Source: Bermanella sp036960565
Lineage (GTDB): Bacteria > Pseudomonadota > Gammaproteobacteria > Pseudomonadales > Oceanobacteraceae
Direction of reading: 5' to 3'
Length of the DNA stretch: 64,000 bases
Assembly: GCA_036960565.1 (NCBI GenBank)
Contig: JBALXQ010000006.1
Location: 87,539-151,538 of the forward strand
Shown here in pieces: positions 25,245 to 34,432 of this stretch. Under the pieces are notes generated by a model that did no database searches, was not told where the DNA came from, and saw only the letters and a list, made by a program, of their open reading frames with translations. Positions within the stretch are counted from its first letter, which is position 1. Each line of letters opens with the position of its first letter. Made by a program: the position numbers and the translations under genes.

Positions 25245-27569
25245 ATGGCAAGAAGTCCCATGCGCATTAAACACCTGCAACATTACGTTGCGCTCATAAT
25301 GGTGGCTAATTCACTGGTGTTATCGACCATCTTTAGTTTTATGGCCTACGAAGTAAACCAACGTCAAGCGGTGGAGGAAAGTGAGCGACAGGTAAGAAGT
25401 TTATTGGCGGCGGTTAAAAATACCGCCTCAGCAGCGTTATTTTCAGAAAATAAAGCCGTGGGCCAAGATGCCATCAACGGCTTACTAGGGACTAATGTGG
25501 TGTACTCGGCCCAACTGGAAGGCTTCCCCAACGAGCTAAGCCTGGGCATGAACCTTTACAACACGAATCCTGCAGGGGGCAGCCCCCTTACTGAAATTTC
25601 AATGGAGCTTGAGTCAATATTTGATCCGGGCCAAATTTTAGGGGTATTAAGGGTCTCGTCTAACAAGGATTGGGTTAGACACCGCACCCGCGTTACCTCA
25701 ATTCCCACTATTCTGGGAGTGGTATTTGTTATTTTTGTCTCAAGCCTAGTTTCGGCACAGGCACTCAAGGTTAAAATATCCAAGCCTCTGGTAAAGGTCA
25801 GCAATAAACTCAAGTCTATTCAAGGAGACAGTCCAGAGCGCCTCACATTACCTAAGCATTTAAAGTTCAACGAAATTGGCATGCTGGTAGATGGTTTTAA
25901 CGAATTGTTAAATGAAACCAATGCCTCCTTTAAAACCGAGCGCAGCTTACGCAAAGAAATGCAGCTTACTCAAAATAAATTACAAATAGCCAAAGCTCAG
26001 GCTGAGAACGCTGCCCAGTCAAAAAGTGATTTCTTAGCCACCATGAGCCATGAAATTCGCACCCCTCTTTCTGGTGTATTGGGCATGCTGGATTTTACCT
26101 TGAAAGATCAGGGTTTAAGTAACCGTACGCGAGAATACGTTGATATAGCCGTCAGTAATGCCAATGCCCTGCTGATGATTGTTAACGACATATTGGACCT
26201 TTCAAAAATTGAAGCCGGCAAACTTACCATAGAGGAAATTGAGTTTGATTTTAGAAAAGAAGTAAAGGCAGCACTGGCAATTTTCCCACAACTGGCCGCC
26301 AATAAAAGTTTAACTTTTGAAATACTTTTTGAGCAGAATGTGCCCGAATCACTATTGGGCGATCCCACTCGTATTCGCCAGGTATTGGTAAACTTTGTCA
26401 GTAATGCCATTAAATTTACCCATGAAGGCTCTGTAAAGGTTCACATTAGCCTTGTTCACTCAGATCCTAAAACAACGGATGATAGCCGCATACAGGTTTT
26501 ATTTAAGGTAACCGACACCGGCATTGGCATAACGACAGAAAATATTTCCAAGCTTTTTCAAAAATTTGAACAAGCCGATGTATCCACTACCCGTAAATTT
26601 GGAGGGTCAGGTCTGGGCCTGGCCATAAGTAAACAACTGGTAGAAGCCATGAATGGACAGGTGAGTGTTGAGAGTAAAATAAATAAAGGCTCCAGCTTTA
26701 AATTTGAGTTGCCCATGTTAATCGGGACGGGTTCCAATGTGGCTACGGATGAAATCCAACAAGCCCCCCACTCTCACAAACTTAACATTTTATGTGCCGA
26801 AGATTTTGTTACCAATCAACTGATCATAAGGACTCTTTTAGAGAATATGGGGCATTATGTGGAGGTGGTGGAAAATGGAAAGTTAGCGTTGGAGACATTA
26901 ATTGAAAATGAATTTAATTTAATCTTAATGGATGGGCGCATGCCAGAAATGGATGGCATAGAAACCACTCAAGTCATTCGCAAAGGCCAATGGCATAACA
27001 AAACCATCAACAATAAAGATGTAAAAATAATCGCCCTCACCGCCAATGTTACTACGGAAGACCGACAACGCTATTTATCGGCCGGCATGAATGACGTCCT
27101 ACACAAACCCATTAATGAAACGCTATTGCATCAGGTGATATCCAACACCATAGATGAATTATTGGCTCAGGGCACATCACTGAATCCGCTCATTCGCGCC
27201 TCCACCAGTGAACTTGATTCTCTGTTTGCCGTACCTGCCTCTGCACAAAAAACATCAAATGCGCTTTCTAACAAAGCGCCACCGCAAAAACTGGATATTG
27301 CAGCACTCTCTCAAAAACTGCGAGTAGCCTTTATAAAGTCATTACCTGAACGCATTACAGAAATAAATAATGCTCTACTGACTCATAATATGAATGAATT
27401 AGGCAGGCTATTTCACGGTATCAAAGGCAGTGCAGGTTACCTGGAGGATGGTTCATTGGTAGAAGTGGCAGGCAAACTGGAGATTCTGGCCGATACTAAT
27501 AATATGGATCAGGGGAATGCGTTGTTTAAAGAGTTTTTAAAAAAACTTGAACCTTATCAAACCGGTTAA
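25245..27569 (+). CDS. Hybrid sensor histidine kinase (CHASE8-like, HAMP, HisKA, HATPase, REC, Hpt)
   Basis: About 774 residues. A first transmembrane helix (YVALIMVANSLVLSTIFSFMA) precedes a periplasmic sensor domain (about 45-155) of the CHASE8 kind. A second helix (TILGVVFVIFVSSLVSA) follows, then HAMP, HisKA with FLATMSHEIRTPLSG, HATPase (NFVSNAIKF, DTGIGI, GGSGLGLAIS), a REC domain (LILMDGRMPEMDG) and a C-terminal Hpt domain with LFHGIKGSAGYLED. Start codons at 25209 and 25260 are also possible. I use the ATG at 25245, behind AAGGCAG. It is cotranscribed with the porin, the PstS-like protein and a response regulator. Confidence 0.92.
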   Translation: MARSPMRIKHLQHYVALIMVANSLVLSTIFSFMAYEVNQRQAVEESERQVRSLLAAVKNTASAALFSENKAVGQDAINGLLGTNVVYSAQLEGFPNELSLGMNLYNTNPAGGSPLTEISMELESIFDPGQILGVLRVSSNKDWVRHRTRVTSIPTILGVVFVIFVSSLVSAQALKVKISKPLVKVSNKLKSIQGDSPERLTLPKHLKFNEIGMLVDGFNELLNETNASFKTERSLRKEMQLTQNKLQIAKAQAENAAQSKSDFLATMSHEIRTPLSGVLGMLDFTLKDQGLSNRTREYVDIAVSNANALLMIVNDILDLSKIEAGKLTIEEIEFDFRKEVKAALAIFPQLAANKSLTFEILFEQNVPESLLGDPTRIRQVLVNFVSNAIKFTHEGSVKVHISLVHSDPKTTDDSRIQVLFKVTDTGIGITTENISKLFQKFEQADVSTTRKFGGSGLGLAISKQLVEAMNGQVSVESKINKGSSFKFELPMLIGTGSNVATDEIQQAPHSHKLNILCAEDFVTNQLIIRTLLENMGHYVEVVENGKLALETLIENEFNLILMDGRMPEMDGIETTQVIRKGQWHNKTINNKDVKIIALTANVTTEDRQRYLSAGMNDVLHKPINETLLHQVISNTIDELLAQGTSLNPLIRASTSELDSLFAVPASAQKTSNALSNKAPPQKLDIAALSQKLRVAFIKSLPERITEINNALLTHNMNELGRLFHGIKGSAGYLEDGSLVEVAGKLEILADTNNMDQGNALFKEFLKKLEPYQTG

Positions 27570-27584
27570 TTAAGAGGATACACT

Positions 27585-28289
27585 ATGTTAGTGATGGTGG
27601 TGGATGATGACCTAGTGGCCAGACTGGCTCTAATTGATTTAATGGGGCGGGCTGGGTTTACCGACATCATTGAATTTGAAGATGGTCAGGATGCCTGGAA
27701 CTATTTGCAAAAAGGCCCCATGCCTGTCATGTGCTGTTGCGATGTGCGTATGCCCAAAATGTCTGGAATTGAAGTTCTGCAAAATGTCAGGCGTAACGAC
27801 CGCCTCAGCGAACTACCTTTTATATTAATTACTTCAGGCAGTGAACGAGAAGTGGTTAATAAAGCCATTGTCTTAGGCGTAAGTGGCTACGTTGTAAAAC
27901 CTTTTAATCGAAGCGGCGCCACTGAAAAAATGCTGGAAGTCTTTAACAAAGCCTATAAAAGCATCGCTGAAAAACCCGATGCCACCGCTCTACGTCTGGC
28001 CATTCCCCACGACAAACTCATGTCCTATTACCAAGCCTTCAATGTGCAGGTAGAAGACTTAATTAAATATATTAAATCCTCCCCCACCAGTGACTATACA
28101 GCCAGCATTAAGGAACAATGTGTCGCCCTCAATCAGGGCTGCCTCACATTGGGATTATGGCATTGCAGTAAGCAACTGGACCACTGGGAAACACTGGAGA
28201 TAGATTTAGAATTAACCATCGACTACCTTTCACCAATTGTCTCCACCGTTCAGTATCAAATAACACTACTCAGTGAAAGTGAGCCGTAA
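27585..28289 (+). CDS. Response regulator with REC domain and uncharacterised C-terminal extension
   Basis: A 234-residue protein. Residues 1-125 form a REC domain: acidic pocket VVDDD, phosphoacceptor in CCCDVRMPKMSG, Thr/Ser ITSG, and conserved lysine in VVKPF. The C-terminal 110 residues are helical with no helix-turn-helix or enzymatic motif I recognise, so output may be protein-protein. The ribosome site AGAGGA is 7 nt before the ATG and 15 nt after the kinase gene. It is likely the phosphorylation target of the kinase's Hpt domain. Confidence 0.9.
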   Translation: MLVMVVDDDLVARLALIDLMGRAGFTDIIEFEDGQDAWNYLQKGPMPVMCCCDVRMPKMSGIEVLQNVRRNDRLSELPFILITSGSEREVVNKAIVLGVSGYVVKPFNRSGATEKMLEVFNKAYKSIAEKPDATALRLAIPHDKLMSYYQAFNVQVEDLIKYIKSSPTSDYTASIKEQCVALNQGCLTLGLWHCSKQLDHWETLEIDLELTIDYLSPIVSTVQYQITLLSESEP

Positions 28290-28349
28290 TAGCTCGCTAA
28301 ATCCCCCCTATATAAACAATGATAACTGGAAGCGATTATGCATAAAAAT

Positions 28350-29180
28350 CTAAGGAGACTGCTTTAGTGTGTGGTATTGCTTGGGGGTCTCTTGCATAAA
28401 TAATTTAAAGTCTCGGATAAAGTGAGCTTGGTCAAAGTAACCGCTGTCTATGGCCAACTCGGTCAGCGTTGAAAATTCGTTATTGGCAATTTTGGTTTTC
28501 AATTGATTAATTTTATTCAAACGCATATAAACATTCGGTGTTACTCCCACATATTGTTTAAACAATCGCTGGATATCACGCACTGACACGCCCAATTGCT
28601 CGCTTAATTCCGTTAAGCCAAGCTGGCTATTATTTTCTAGAGTGTAAAATAAAGTCATTAAACGATCTTGGGCAAGCGTTTTATAGTCAGCTAACACAGC
28701 CAATAACATCTTTTGTAAATATTGAGAAACCTCTTCAGGGCCTGCTTCCTCTACTAATAATTTTAACTTTTCAAAGCTACTTGAATTAGATTGAAACAGA
28801 TCATTTACGATAGCCTGTGAATCATCCATAAATCGGTTCGCCAATTGATTCATATCCTGTTTGAAAAACAAATGCCCCGCCATCGGCAAAAAATGAATTC
28901 CCACGGCACTTACCGGCCCGCTAAAAGTCATTTTTAAAAGATCCTTACCCGGGCCGACAATCACTGAACGTTCAACGCTTTTTATTATCTCGCCATTACG
29001 CTCAAGACCAAAGGATCCGCCAAAATTGAAAATCAAACTGGCACCACAATCACTCAAAATTTTGTAGGTTAAAGCGTCAGTATTGTCACTGTTTTTAGCT
29101 ACCCAGAAAGCCTGAGCACAATGAGCCAATTCATCACAAGGTGGGTATTTTTTCAGGTTAATGGCGCTCAAATTTTGCAT
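28350..29180 (-). CDS. AraC-family transcriptional regulator
   Basis: A 276-residue regulator. The N-terminal part (about 1-150) is a DUF6597-type sensing domain (CDELAHCAQAFWVAKN, then FSGPVSAVGIHFLPMAGHLFF). The C-terminal two helix-turn-helices read LTELSEQLGVSVRDIQRLFKQYVGVTPNVYMRLNKINQLK and ELAIDSGYFDQAHFIRDFKLFMQETPKQY, typical AraC. It is divergent from the AhpD-like gene at 29275, 94 bp away, and probably controls it. The effector is unknown. Confidence 0.88.
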   Translation of the reverse strand: MQNLSAINLKKYPPCDELAHCAQAFWVAKNSDNTDALTYKILSDCGASLIFNFGGSFGLERNGEIIKSVERSVIVGPGKDLLKMTFSGPVSAVGIHFLPMAGHLFFKQDMNQLANRFMDDSQAIVNDLFQSNSSSFEKLKLLVEEAGPEEVSQYLQKMLLAVLADYKTLAQDRLMTLFYTLENNSQLGLTELSEQLGVSVRDIQRLFKQYVGVTPNVYMRLNKINQLKTKIANNEFSTLTELAIDSGYFDQAHFIRDFKLFMQETPKQYHTLKQSP

Positions 29181-29274
29181 GTTTGTCGCTTTTATACAAT
29201 TTTCACAATGAATAACACTTTACCATGGCCTCGACATTTTCGCTCTTCACCATTTATATATTGGAAGGTTCCAC

Positions 29275-29754
29275 ATGACTCAAAGACTCAACTATTTTCA
29301 AGGCTCAGCACAAGCCATGAATACCCTAGTAGACACGGAGAAATACATTACCCACTGCTACAAGGGAAAAAAGACCCTACAAAAAGACCTAATAGAATTA
29401 GTTAAAATTAGGGTGTCGCAAATAAATGGCTGCGCCTACTGCATTGATATGCATAGCAAGGATGCGCGGGCTAACCAAGAAACAGAGCAACGCATATATG
29501 CGCTTAGTGCCTGGCGCGAAACTGATTTTTACAGCGATCAAGAACGTGCAGCATTGGCTTGGGCAGAAGCCAATACCCTGATTAATGAAAAGGGCATAAG
29601 TGATGGATTATATGAAACGGCCACAAAGTGTTTTAGCCCAGAACAATTAGTCGACTTAACCCTGGTCATCACAACCATTAATAGCTGGAATAGAATCGCG
29701 CTAAGCTTCAAGCCCGAACCAGGCTCTTACAGTGTGGGGGATTTTGAACTTTAA
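29275..29754 (+). CDS. Carboxymuconolactone decarboxylase (AhpD-like) family protein
   Basis: A 159-residue protein with the AhpD-type core LIELVKIRVSQINGCAYCIDMHSKDARANQETEQRIYALSAWRE. CAYC and the following histidine form the redox site CxxC-x3-H of alkylhydroperoxidase-D proteins. The C-terminal half is helical and ends NSWNRIALSFKPEPGSY. It is probably a peroxide- or thiol-handling enzyme. A separate AraC-type regulator lies divergently upstream. Monocistronic. Confidence 0.9.
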   Translation: MTQRLNYFQGSAQAMNTLVDTEKYITHCYKGKKTLQKDLIELVKIRVSQINGCAYCIDMHSKDARANQETEQRIYALSAWRETDFYSDQERAALAWAEANTLINEKGISDGLYETATKCFSPEQLVDLTLVITTINSWNRIALSFKPEPGSYSVGDFEL

Positions 29755-29838
29755 AGGATTTAATCGATAGAAGGAAAGGATAAAAAGTTGAAGCAGCTGC
29801 AAACCACAAAAAGGCGTTCAGCTGCTCTTCATTAACGC

Positions 29839-30414
29839 TTATTTAGACTCGGCGCGGCCGGTAAATTTGCGATCTTCAACATTAATTTTAATTTTTTCAC
29901 CGGTAGAAATATGTTCAGGTACCTGAACCGTTAAACCCGTTGATAGAATCGCTGGCTTAGTTCTGGCGGTGGCAGAGCCCCCTTTTAGAGAAGGATCGGT
30001 TTCAACAATTTCAAGCTCAACCGTTGAAGGAAGATCCAACGCGACGGGTGCTTCATTAACCATGATCACCTGCAGCCCCTGAGTATCTTCACTGATAAAC
30101 AGCAGTTCATCTTCAATGGCTCCTTTATTCAAGCTGTATGAAGAGTAATCTTCACTGTCCATGAATACGTATTCTTCACCATCAGAATAAGAAAACGTTA
30201 CCGAGCGGCGAACCAGATCAGCTGCGGTTAACATGTCAGAATCTTTAAAAGACTCATCAATCTTGTTGTTGGTGACCACGTTGTACATACGCATGCGGTA
30301 GATGCTGCCACCGGAACGGCCCTGAGGTACAGAACGTTCGATGTCACGCACGATGTAGGCTTCGCCGTTAATTTCTACCGCTGTATTCTTTTTTACATCA
30401 CTGGCTTTTGGCAT
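29839..30414 (-). CDS. yeiP: Elongation factor P-like protein YeiP (EfpL)
   Basis: 191 residues in three beta-barrel domains of the EF-P fold, which relieves ribosome stalling at difficult peptide bonds. At the loop tip it has Arg33 (PQGRSGG) instead of the modifiable lysine of EF-P, as in E. coli YeiP/EfpL. The C-terminal OB domain carries STGEKIKINVEDRKFTGRAESK. I chose the ATG at 30414 because the extra 25 residues of the longer frame do not fit the family. It is monocistronic and acts in the cytoplasm. Confidence 0.93.
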   Translation of the reverse strand: MPKASDVKKNTAVEINGEAYIVRDIERSVPQGRSGGSIYRMRMYNVVTNNKIDESFKDSDMLTAADLVRRSVTFSYSDGEEYVFMDSEDYSSYSLNKGAIEDELLFISEDTQGLQVIMVNEAPVALDLPSTVELEIVETDPSLKGGSATARTKPAILSTGLTVQVPEHISTGEKIKINVEDRKFTGRAESK

Positions 30415-30662
30415 CTTTATTCGCTCTAAAATGGAAATATAAGGACAATATAATCGATTCGTTGGGCATCGATAAATGAAAACCGTCATTTAGGCTGAAT
30501 TTTGATTAAGTTTACCGCCTTTATCAAGTGCCCAAGGCCAGCTATTGCCATTTATAGAAAGAAATACCCACTCCTACCCCAGCAAAATAGAGTAAATATC
30601 ATACAGCCTGAGCGCCCATGCCGATTATTTCATATGGCTACAGGCTTGAGCAGATAACAACT

Positions 30663-32192
30663 CTAAGCTTTATTATCGCTTTTAATGCCTTGGATAGGCT
30701 TTTTACGAATTATAAAAACCCACAATAAAGCCAAATACATTAAGCTTCCCCCGCCTGATGACGATTCATCAGTCTCAACAGGATTAGAGATAACAGGGCT
30801 ATTAATCTCGGGCCAGTTGTCGGCAGCGCCATTGCCATCAGCATCGGCAAATCGTCCCATAGGCAGCACTATTGTAGGGGCTTGGGTATTCGCGCCAAAA
30901 TCCCACAAGGTTTCACCTTCAGTGTTTAATGCATCAGTAAAGTCATCAAACAACAAGCCGTTGCACGATTGAGTTGGACTCGCACACTGCAAATCAATCA
31001 GTGACCAATTCTGCCCCAAGCGGCTATGACTATTGCCATACAGGTAATTTCTTAATGCGAGGTCTTGCGCCCAATAGGCATTATTAATGTCAGTACTACT
31101 GGCATCTCCCATTAGCGCCCCAAAAAAATGTCGATCGTTTTCATCTTCAGGTAAGCGCATCAAACTAATAATATGAGAAATAGTACTAGAATCCGACGAG
31201 GCAATAAGCGCCCCAGCACGAGCATATCGGCTCACATCAATTGCCGCCTCAATTGTGCCCGATAACAATACATTTTTAATAATGACGTCCTGGGATTCTC
31301 CCAATAAGCCACCTACTGCCGTGCCGCCAAATAAATTCGAAAACACTGCCACCGATTCAATTCCCCCCTCACTGAATGTACCGGCTAAAGCACCAATAGA
31401 ATGTTGCCCAGTTATCTGTGCGTCTATGGCTAGTTCACTGAACTGACTCTTAAAAACAATACCGACTATGCCGCCTAAGCGATCAACACCAGAGAGTTGG
31501 ATTTTAGCAACGATATGATGAAAACTGAGCTCATCACCACTGCCAACTAACCCGCCTAAAATTTCAGCTTTGCATTTTACTGTGCAATCATCTCCAGCAG
31601 GCTCCCCTTTTAGGGTCACGTTGGCATTTATATTATCCAGCGTTGTTTTCCAGCCATAACCCAAAATTGCACCTGACTCGCCACCAGTGACAAGATTCGC
31701 GCTTAATGAAAAGTGATATATATGCGCAAATTCGGCATAGCCAAACAATCCTAAAAAACGTTCACCCGGACGACGCATGATTAAATTATAAATACTGTAA
31801 CCATTGCCGTTAAATTCGCTGTTAAATTGTAAATCAAAGTTTCCAATACTTTGCCAGCCCTTGCCTTCATTCCAGAACCGATCACCTTCATCAAACAAAC
31901 CATTATTATTGGTATCAAAGTTCAAATCATTTATAAGTTCATACCCATTGCAGCCATCCAGCGGGCAACCATCATTTACTCCATACAAGGTATTACCCAG
32001 CAATTCATTCACCACGTAAGAGTCTGAATAATTTACGGCGGTGATGTTATTTCGAATATCGTTAAGATCCTCAAGGTCTTGAATCTCTATAAGGCCATCG
32101 TCATCCACATCGTAATCTAACCTGGGTTCAGCCCATGAAGGCAGTACCATGGCCATAAGTAACGCAACCATAAAAAAGTAACCGTGAGTCAT
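30663..32192 (-). CDS. Secreted repeat protein with GlyGly-CTERM sorting signal
   Basis: About 509 residues. The signal peptide (MTHGYFFMVALLMAMVLPSWA) is cleaved before EPRLDYDVDDDGLIEIQDLEDLNDI. Asp-rich words (DVDDDGLIEI, DTNNNGLFDEGD, DADGNGAADN) look like calcium-binding or dockerin-like elements. The centre is a GLUG-type beta-helix array (GLFGYAEFAHIYHF, LGGLVGSGDE, GGLLGESQDV). The C-terminus SSGGGSLMYLALLWVFIIRKK is a GlyGly-CTERM tripartite signal for type II secretion and rhombosortase anchoring. I start at 32192, where AAGG precedes the ATG. An upstream frame start is unlikely. Monocistronic. Confidence 0.82.
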   Translation of the reverse strand: MTHGYFFMVALLMAMVLPSWAEPRLDYDVDDDGLIEIQDLEDLNDIRNNITAVNYSDSYVVNELLGNTLYGVNDGCPLDGCNGYELINDLNFDTNNNGLFDEGDRFWNEGKGWQSIGNFDLQFNSEFNGNGYSIYNLIMRRPGERFLGLFGYAEFAHIYHFSLSANLVTGGESGAILGYGWKTTLDNINANVTLKGEPAGDDCTVKCKAEILGGLVGSGDELSFHHIVAKIQLSGVDRLGGIVGIVFKSQFSELAIDAQITGQHSIGALAGTFSEGGIESVAVFSNLFGGTAVGGLLGESQDVIIKNVLLSGTIEAAIDVSRYARAGALIASSDSSTISHIISLMRLPEDENDRHFFGALMGDASSTDINNAYWAQDLALRNYLYGNSHSRLGQNWSLIDLQCASPTQSCNGLLFDDFTDALNTEGETLWDFGANTQAPTIVLPMGRFADADGNGAADNWPEINSPVISNPVETDESSSGGGSLMYLALLWVFIIRKKPIQGIKSDNKA

Positions 32193-32679
32193 CAGCCTTA
32201 GTCCTTTAAGTCTTCCATAAGAGGCGTTGGGCCCATATGAAAGAAGAAAATAAAGGCGGCATACTAGCAGTATTTTTTTAGGTTGGAAGGTAATAACCAG
32301 TATTAAAATTAGGTTTTTATTGAAAAATAATAAGACGCGAAATGTCGTTTCAAACAAACGAAATATCGCGTATTGGTGACAATATTAAGGTAATTAATGG
32401 CAAAAATGCAGAAACTCAATTTAACAAAATATTCCAGAAGATGAAACCCACAAAATAAATTTTCATGCCGGACTGGGCTTAATTTCACACTCAAAATTTT
32501 ACATTACACTGCCCCACACGATTACCTTGCGCTAACGCAAACAAAAAATTTGGCCACCTCATTTGAGACTAAACGCAATTGAGCATTGTCGTGACATTGT
32601 TAACACTCGAAGGCCTGTATAAATAATATAGATACCCCGAAGATCATCAAAATAATTAGAATAGCCTAAAGGGCAAATC
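32193..32679. other. 487-bp divergent region with a long hairpin
   Basis: Between the GlyGly-CTERM gene and the AidB-like gene. It holds the hairpin at 32335-32371. A 61-codon minus-strand frame here has no support and was left out. Nothing else was recognised. Confidence 0.5.
32335..32371. repeat. Stem-loop of 16-bp arms, 5-nt loop
   Basis: ACGCGAAATGTCGTTT (32335-32350) pairs with AAACGAAATATCGCGT (32356-32371), 14 of 16 positions paired. A U-rich stretch follows in the minus-strand reading, so it may terminate or define a small RNA. No gene ends there. Confidence 0.6.
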
Positions 32680-34347
32680 ATGAAAGACGCAGCATTAACA
32701 CTAGGCCATACCCACAACATTGAAAATCAGCCCGAAGAACTGAAGGACTATAATGCCTACCTAAGTGACACGGCCTTACAAGAAGCGGTACGTCGGGAAG
32801 GTGCCGCTTGGAGCATTGAAGAGCTAACTGAATTTGGTGCCCTAATGGGCAAAGGCGAAATCATAAAGTTAGGCTATCAGGCCAACGAATACCCACCTAG
32901 ATTAAAAACCCATGACCACCTTGGCCGCCGTATTGATGAGGTGGAATTTCATCCGGCCTACCATCAGTTGCAGACACTTGACCGCCAATACGCTATACAC
33001 GCAGGCCCGTGGAATAACCCAGGAAAAGGGGCGCATGTAAAACGTGCCGCGCTGGGTTATATGATGAATCAAGTAGAGGCTTCCCATTGCTGCCCCACTA
33101 CCATGACCTATGCTTCGGTGCCGTTATTACGAGACTATCCCGAGCTTGCCAAAAAATGGCTACCCCTTATCACTAACGAATTTTACGATCCGCGCAACTT
33201 ACCGGTGCAGCAAAAAAAAGGTGCGTCATTGGGTATGGCGGTTACCGAAAAACAAGGAGGCTCGGATGTATACGCTAATTCCACACAAGCTAAAGCCATT
33301 AATAAATCGGGGCCGGGGCGAGAATACCAATTAATTGGTCACAAGTTTTTTGTCTCCGGCTGCATGGCCGACGCTTTTACTGTCCTTGCCCAAACCGAAA
33401 AAGGTTTGTCGTGTTTTCTGGTGCCGAGGTTTAAAGACGATGGCAGTAAAAATCCCATGGAAATCCAGCGCCTAAAAAACAAAATGGGCAATATTGCTAA
33501 TGCCACCGCCGAAGTGGAATTGCGCGGCGCCGTGGGTTGGTTAATTGATGAAGAAGGCATGGGCTTGCAAACTATCATCAAAGCCATTGCTTATAATCGT
33601 TTTGATTGCATCAGTGGCTCAGCTGCGGGCATGCGCCAAGCTACCGTACAGGCAATTCATCATTGTCAAAATCGCTTTGCCTTTGGTAAAAAACTATCCG
33701 ATCAGGTACTCATGCAAAACGTATTGGCCGACTTAACCTTGGAAAGCGAAGCCGCTACCGCATTTTCCTTCAGAATGGCGCGGGCCATGGACGAAGTGGA
33801 AAATGATAAGGAACAAAAACATTTTATTCGCTTAGGAACGGCCGTGGGAAAATATTGGATTTGTAAACGAGTGGCCGGCCATACTTATGAAGCCATGGAA
33901 TGCATTGGCGGCAGCGGTGCCATGGAAGGTCATATGATGCCACGCCTGTATCGCGAAGCGCCTATTAATGCCATTTGGGAAGGTAGCGGTAACGTACAGG
34001 CATTAGATGCCATTAACACCCTAGTACGATCAAAAGAAGCCAAAACCATGTTATTAGCAGAACTTAATTTAGCCAAGGGCAAGAATAAAATTTACGACAA
34101 CTATTTGGAAAAACTATTACCGCTGTTAATACCCAATAGCCAAATGGAATTTAACGCAAGAAAAATTATCGGTAAAGTTGCACTGGCCATGCAAGCCAGT
34201 ATTTTGTTATGTGCTAAAAATGATTTAATTTCAGATGCTTTTTGCTCATCTCGCCTAACCGAGCAAGAGCACTACCTTTATGGCAGCTTGCCTGAAGGCA
34301 TAGATTGTCAGGCTATTATTGAGCGGGCAGCGATCAATAATCCCTAA
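32680..34347 (+). CDS. AidB-like acyl-CoA dehydrogenase
   Basis: A 555-residue flavoprotein. The N-terminal region (NAYLSDTALQEAVRREGAAW, HPAYHQL) and the core MTYASVPLLRD, GASLGMAVTEKQGGSDV and the C-terminal IGGSGAMEGHMMPRLYREAPINAIWEGSGNVQALD are characteristic of the AidB branch. E. coli AidB is a DNA-associated acyl-CoA dehydrogenase of the adaptive response. Other members act on branched-chain acyl-CoAs. No Ada or alkylation genes lie beside it, so the substrate remains open. Monocistronic. Confidence 0.9.
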   Translation: MKDAALTLGHTHNIENQPEELKDYNAYLSDTALQEAVRREGAAWSIEELTEFGALMGKGEIIKLGYQANEYPPRLKTHDHLGRRIDEVEFHPAYHQLQTLDRQYAIHAGPWNNPGKGAHVKRAALGYMMNQVEASHCCPTTMTYASVPLLRDYPELAKKWLPLITNEFYDPRNLPVQQKKGASLGMAVTEKQGGSDVYANSTQAKAINKSGPGREYQLIGHKFFVSGCMADAFTVLAQTEKGLSCFLVPRFKDDGSKNPMEIQRLKNKMGNIANATAEVELRGAVGWLIDEEGMGLQTIIKAIAYNRFDCISGSAAGMRQATVQAIHHCQNRFAFGKKLSDQVLMQNVLADLTLESEAATAFSFRMARAMDEVENDKEQKHFIRLGTAVGKYWICKRVAGHTYEAMECIGGSGAMEGHMMPRLYREAPINAIWEGSGNVQALDAINTLVRSKEAKTMLLAELNLAKGKNKIYDNYLEKLLPLLIPNSQMEFNARKIIGKVALAMQASILLCAKNDLISDAFCSSRLTEQEHYLYGSLPEGIDCQAIIERAAINNP

Positions 34348-34432
34348 TTCACAATCATTAAAGAGAGGTACTAGAATGCATTGCCCGCTCACGGTTTAAA
34401 CCTAGCCGTGAGAGTCGAATTAAAAACACAAT

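Noticed and set aside
29839..30489. Upstream extension of EfpL to 30489
   Set aside because: The extra 25 residues do not fit the family, and the ATG at 30414 places Arg33 at the known loop tip.
32309..32494. 61-codon minus-strand frame in the gap before the AidB-like gene
   Set aside because: A+T-rich, no ribosome site, and it covers the long hairpin.
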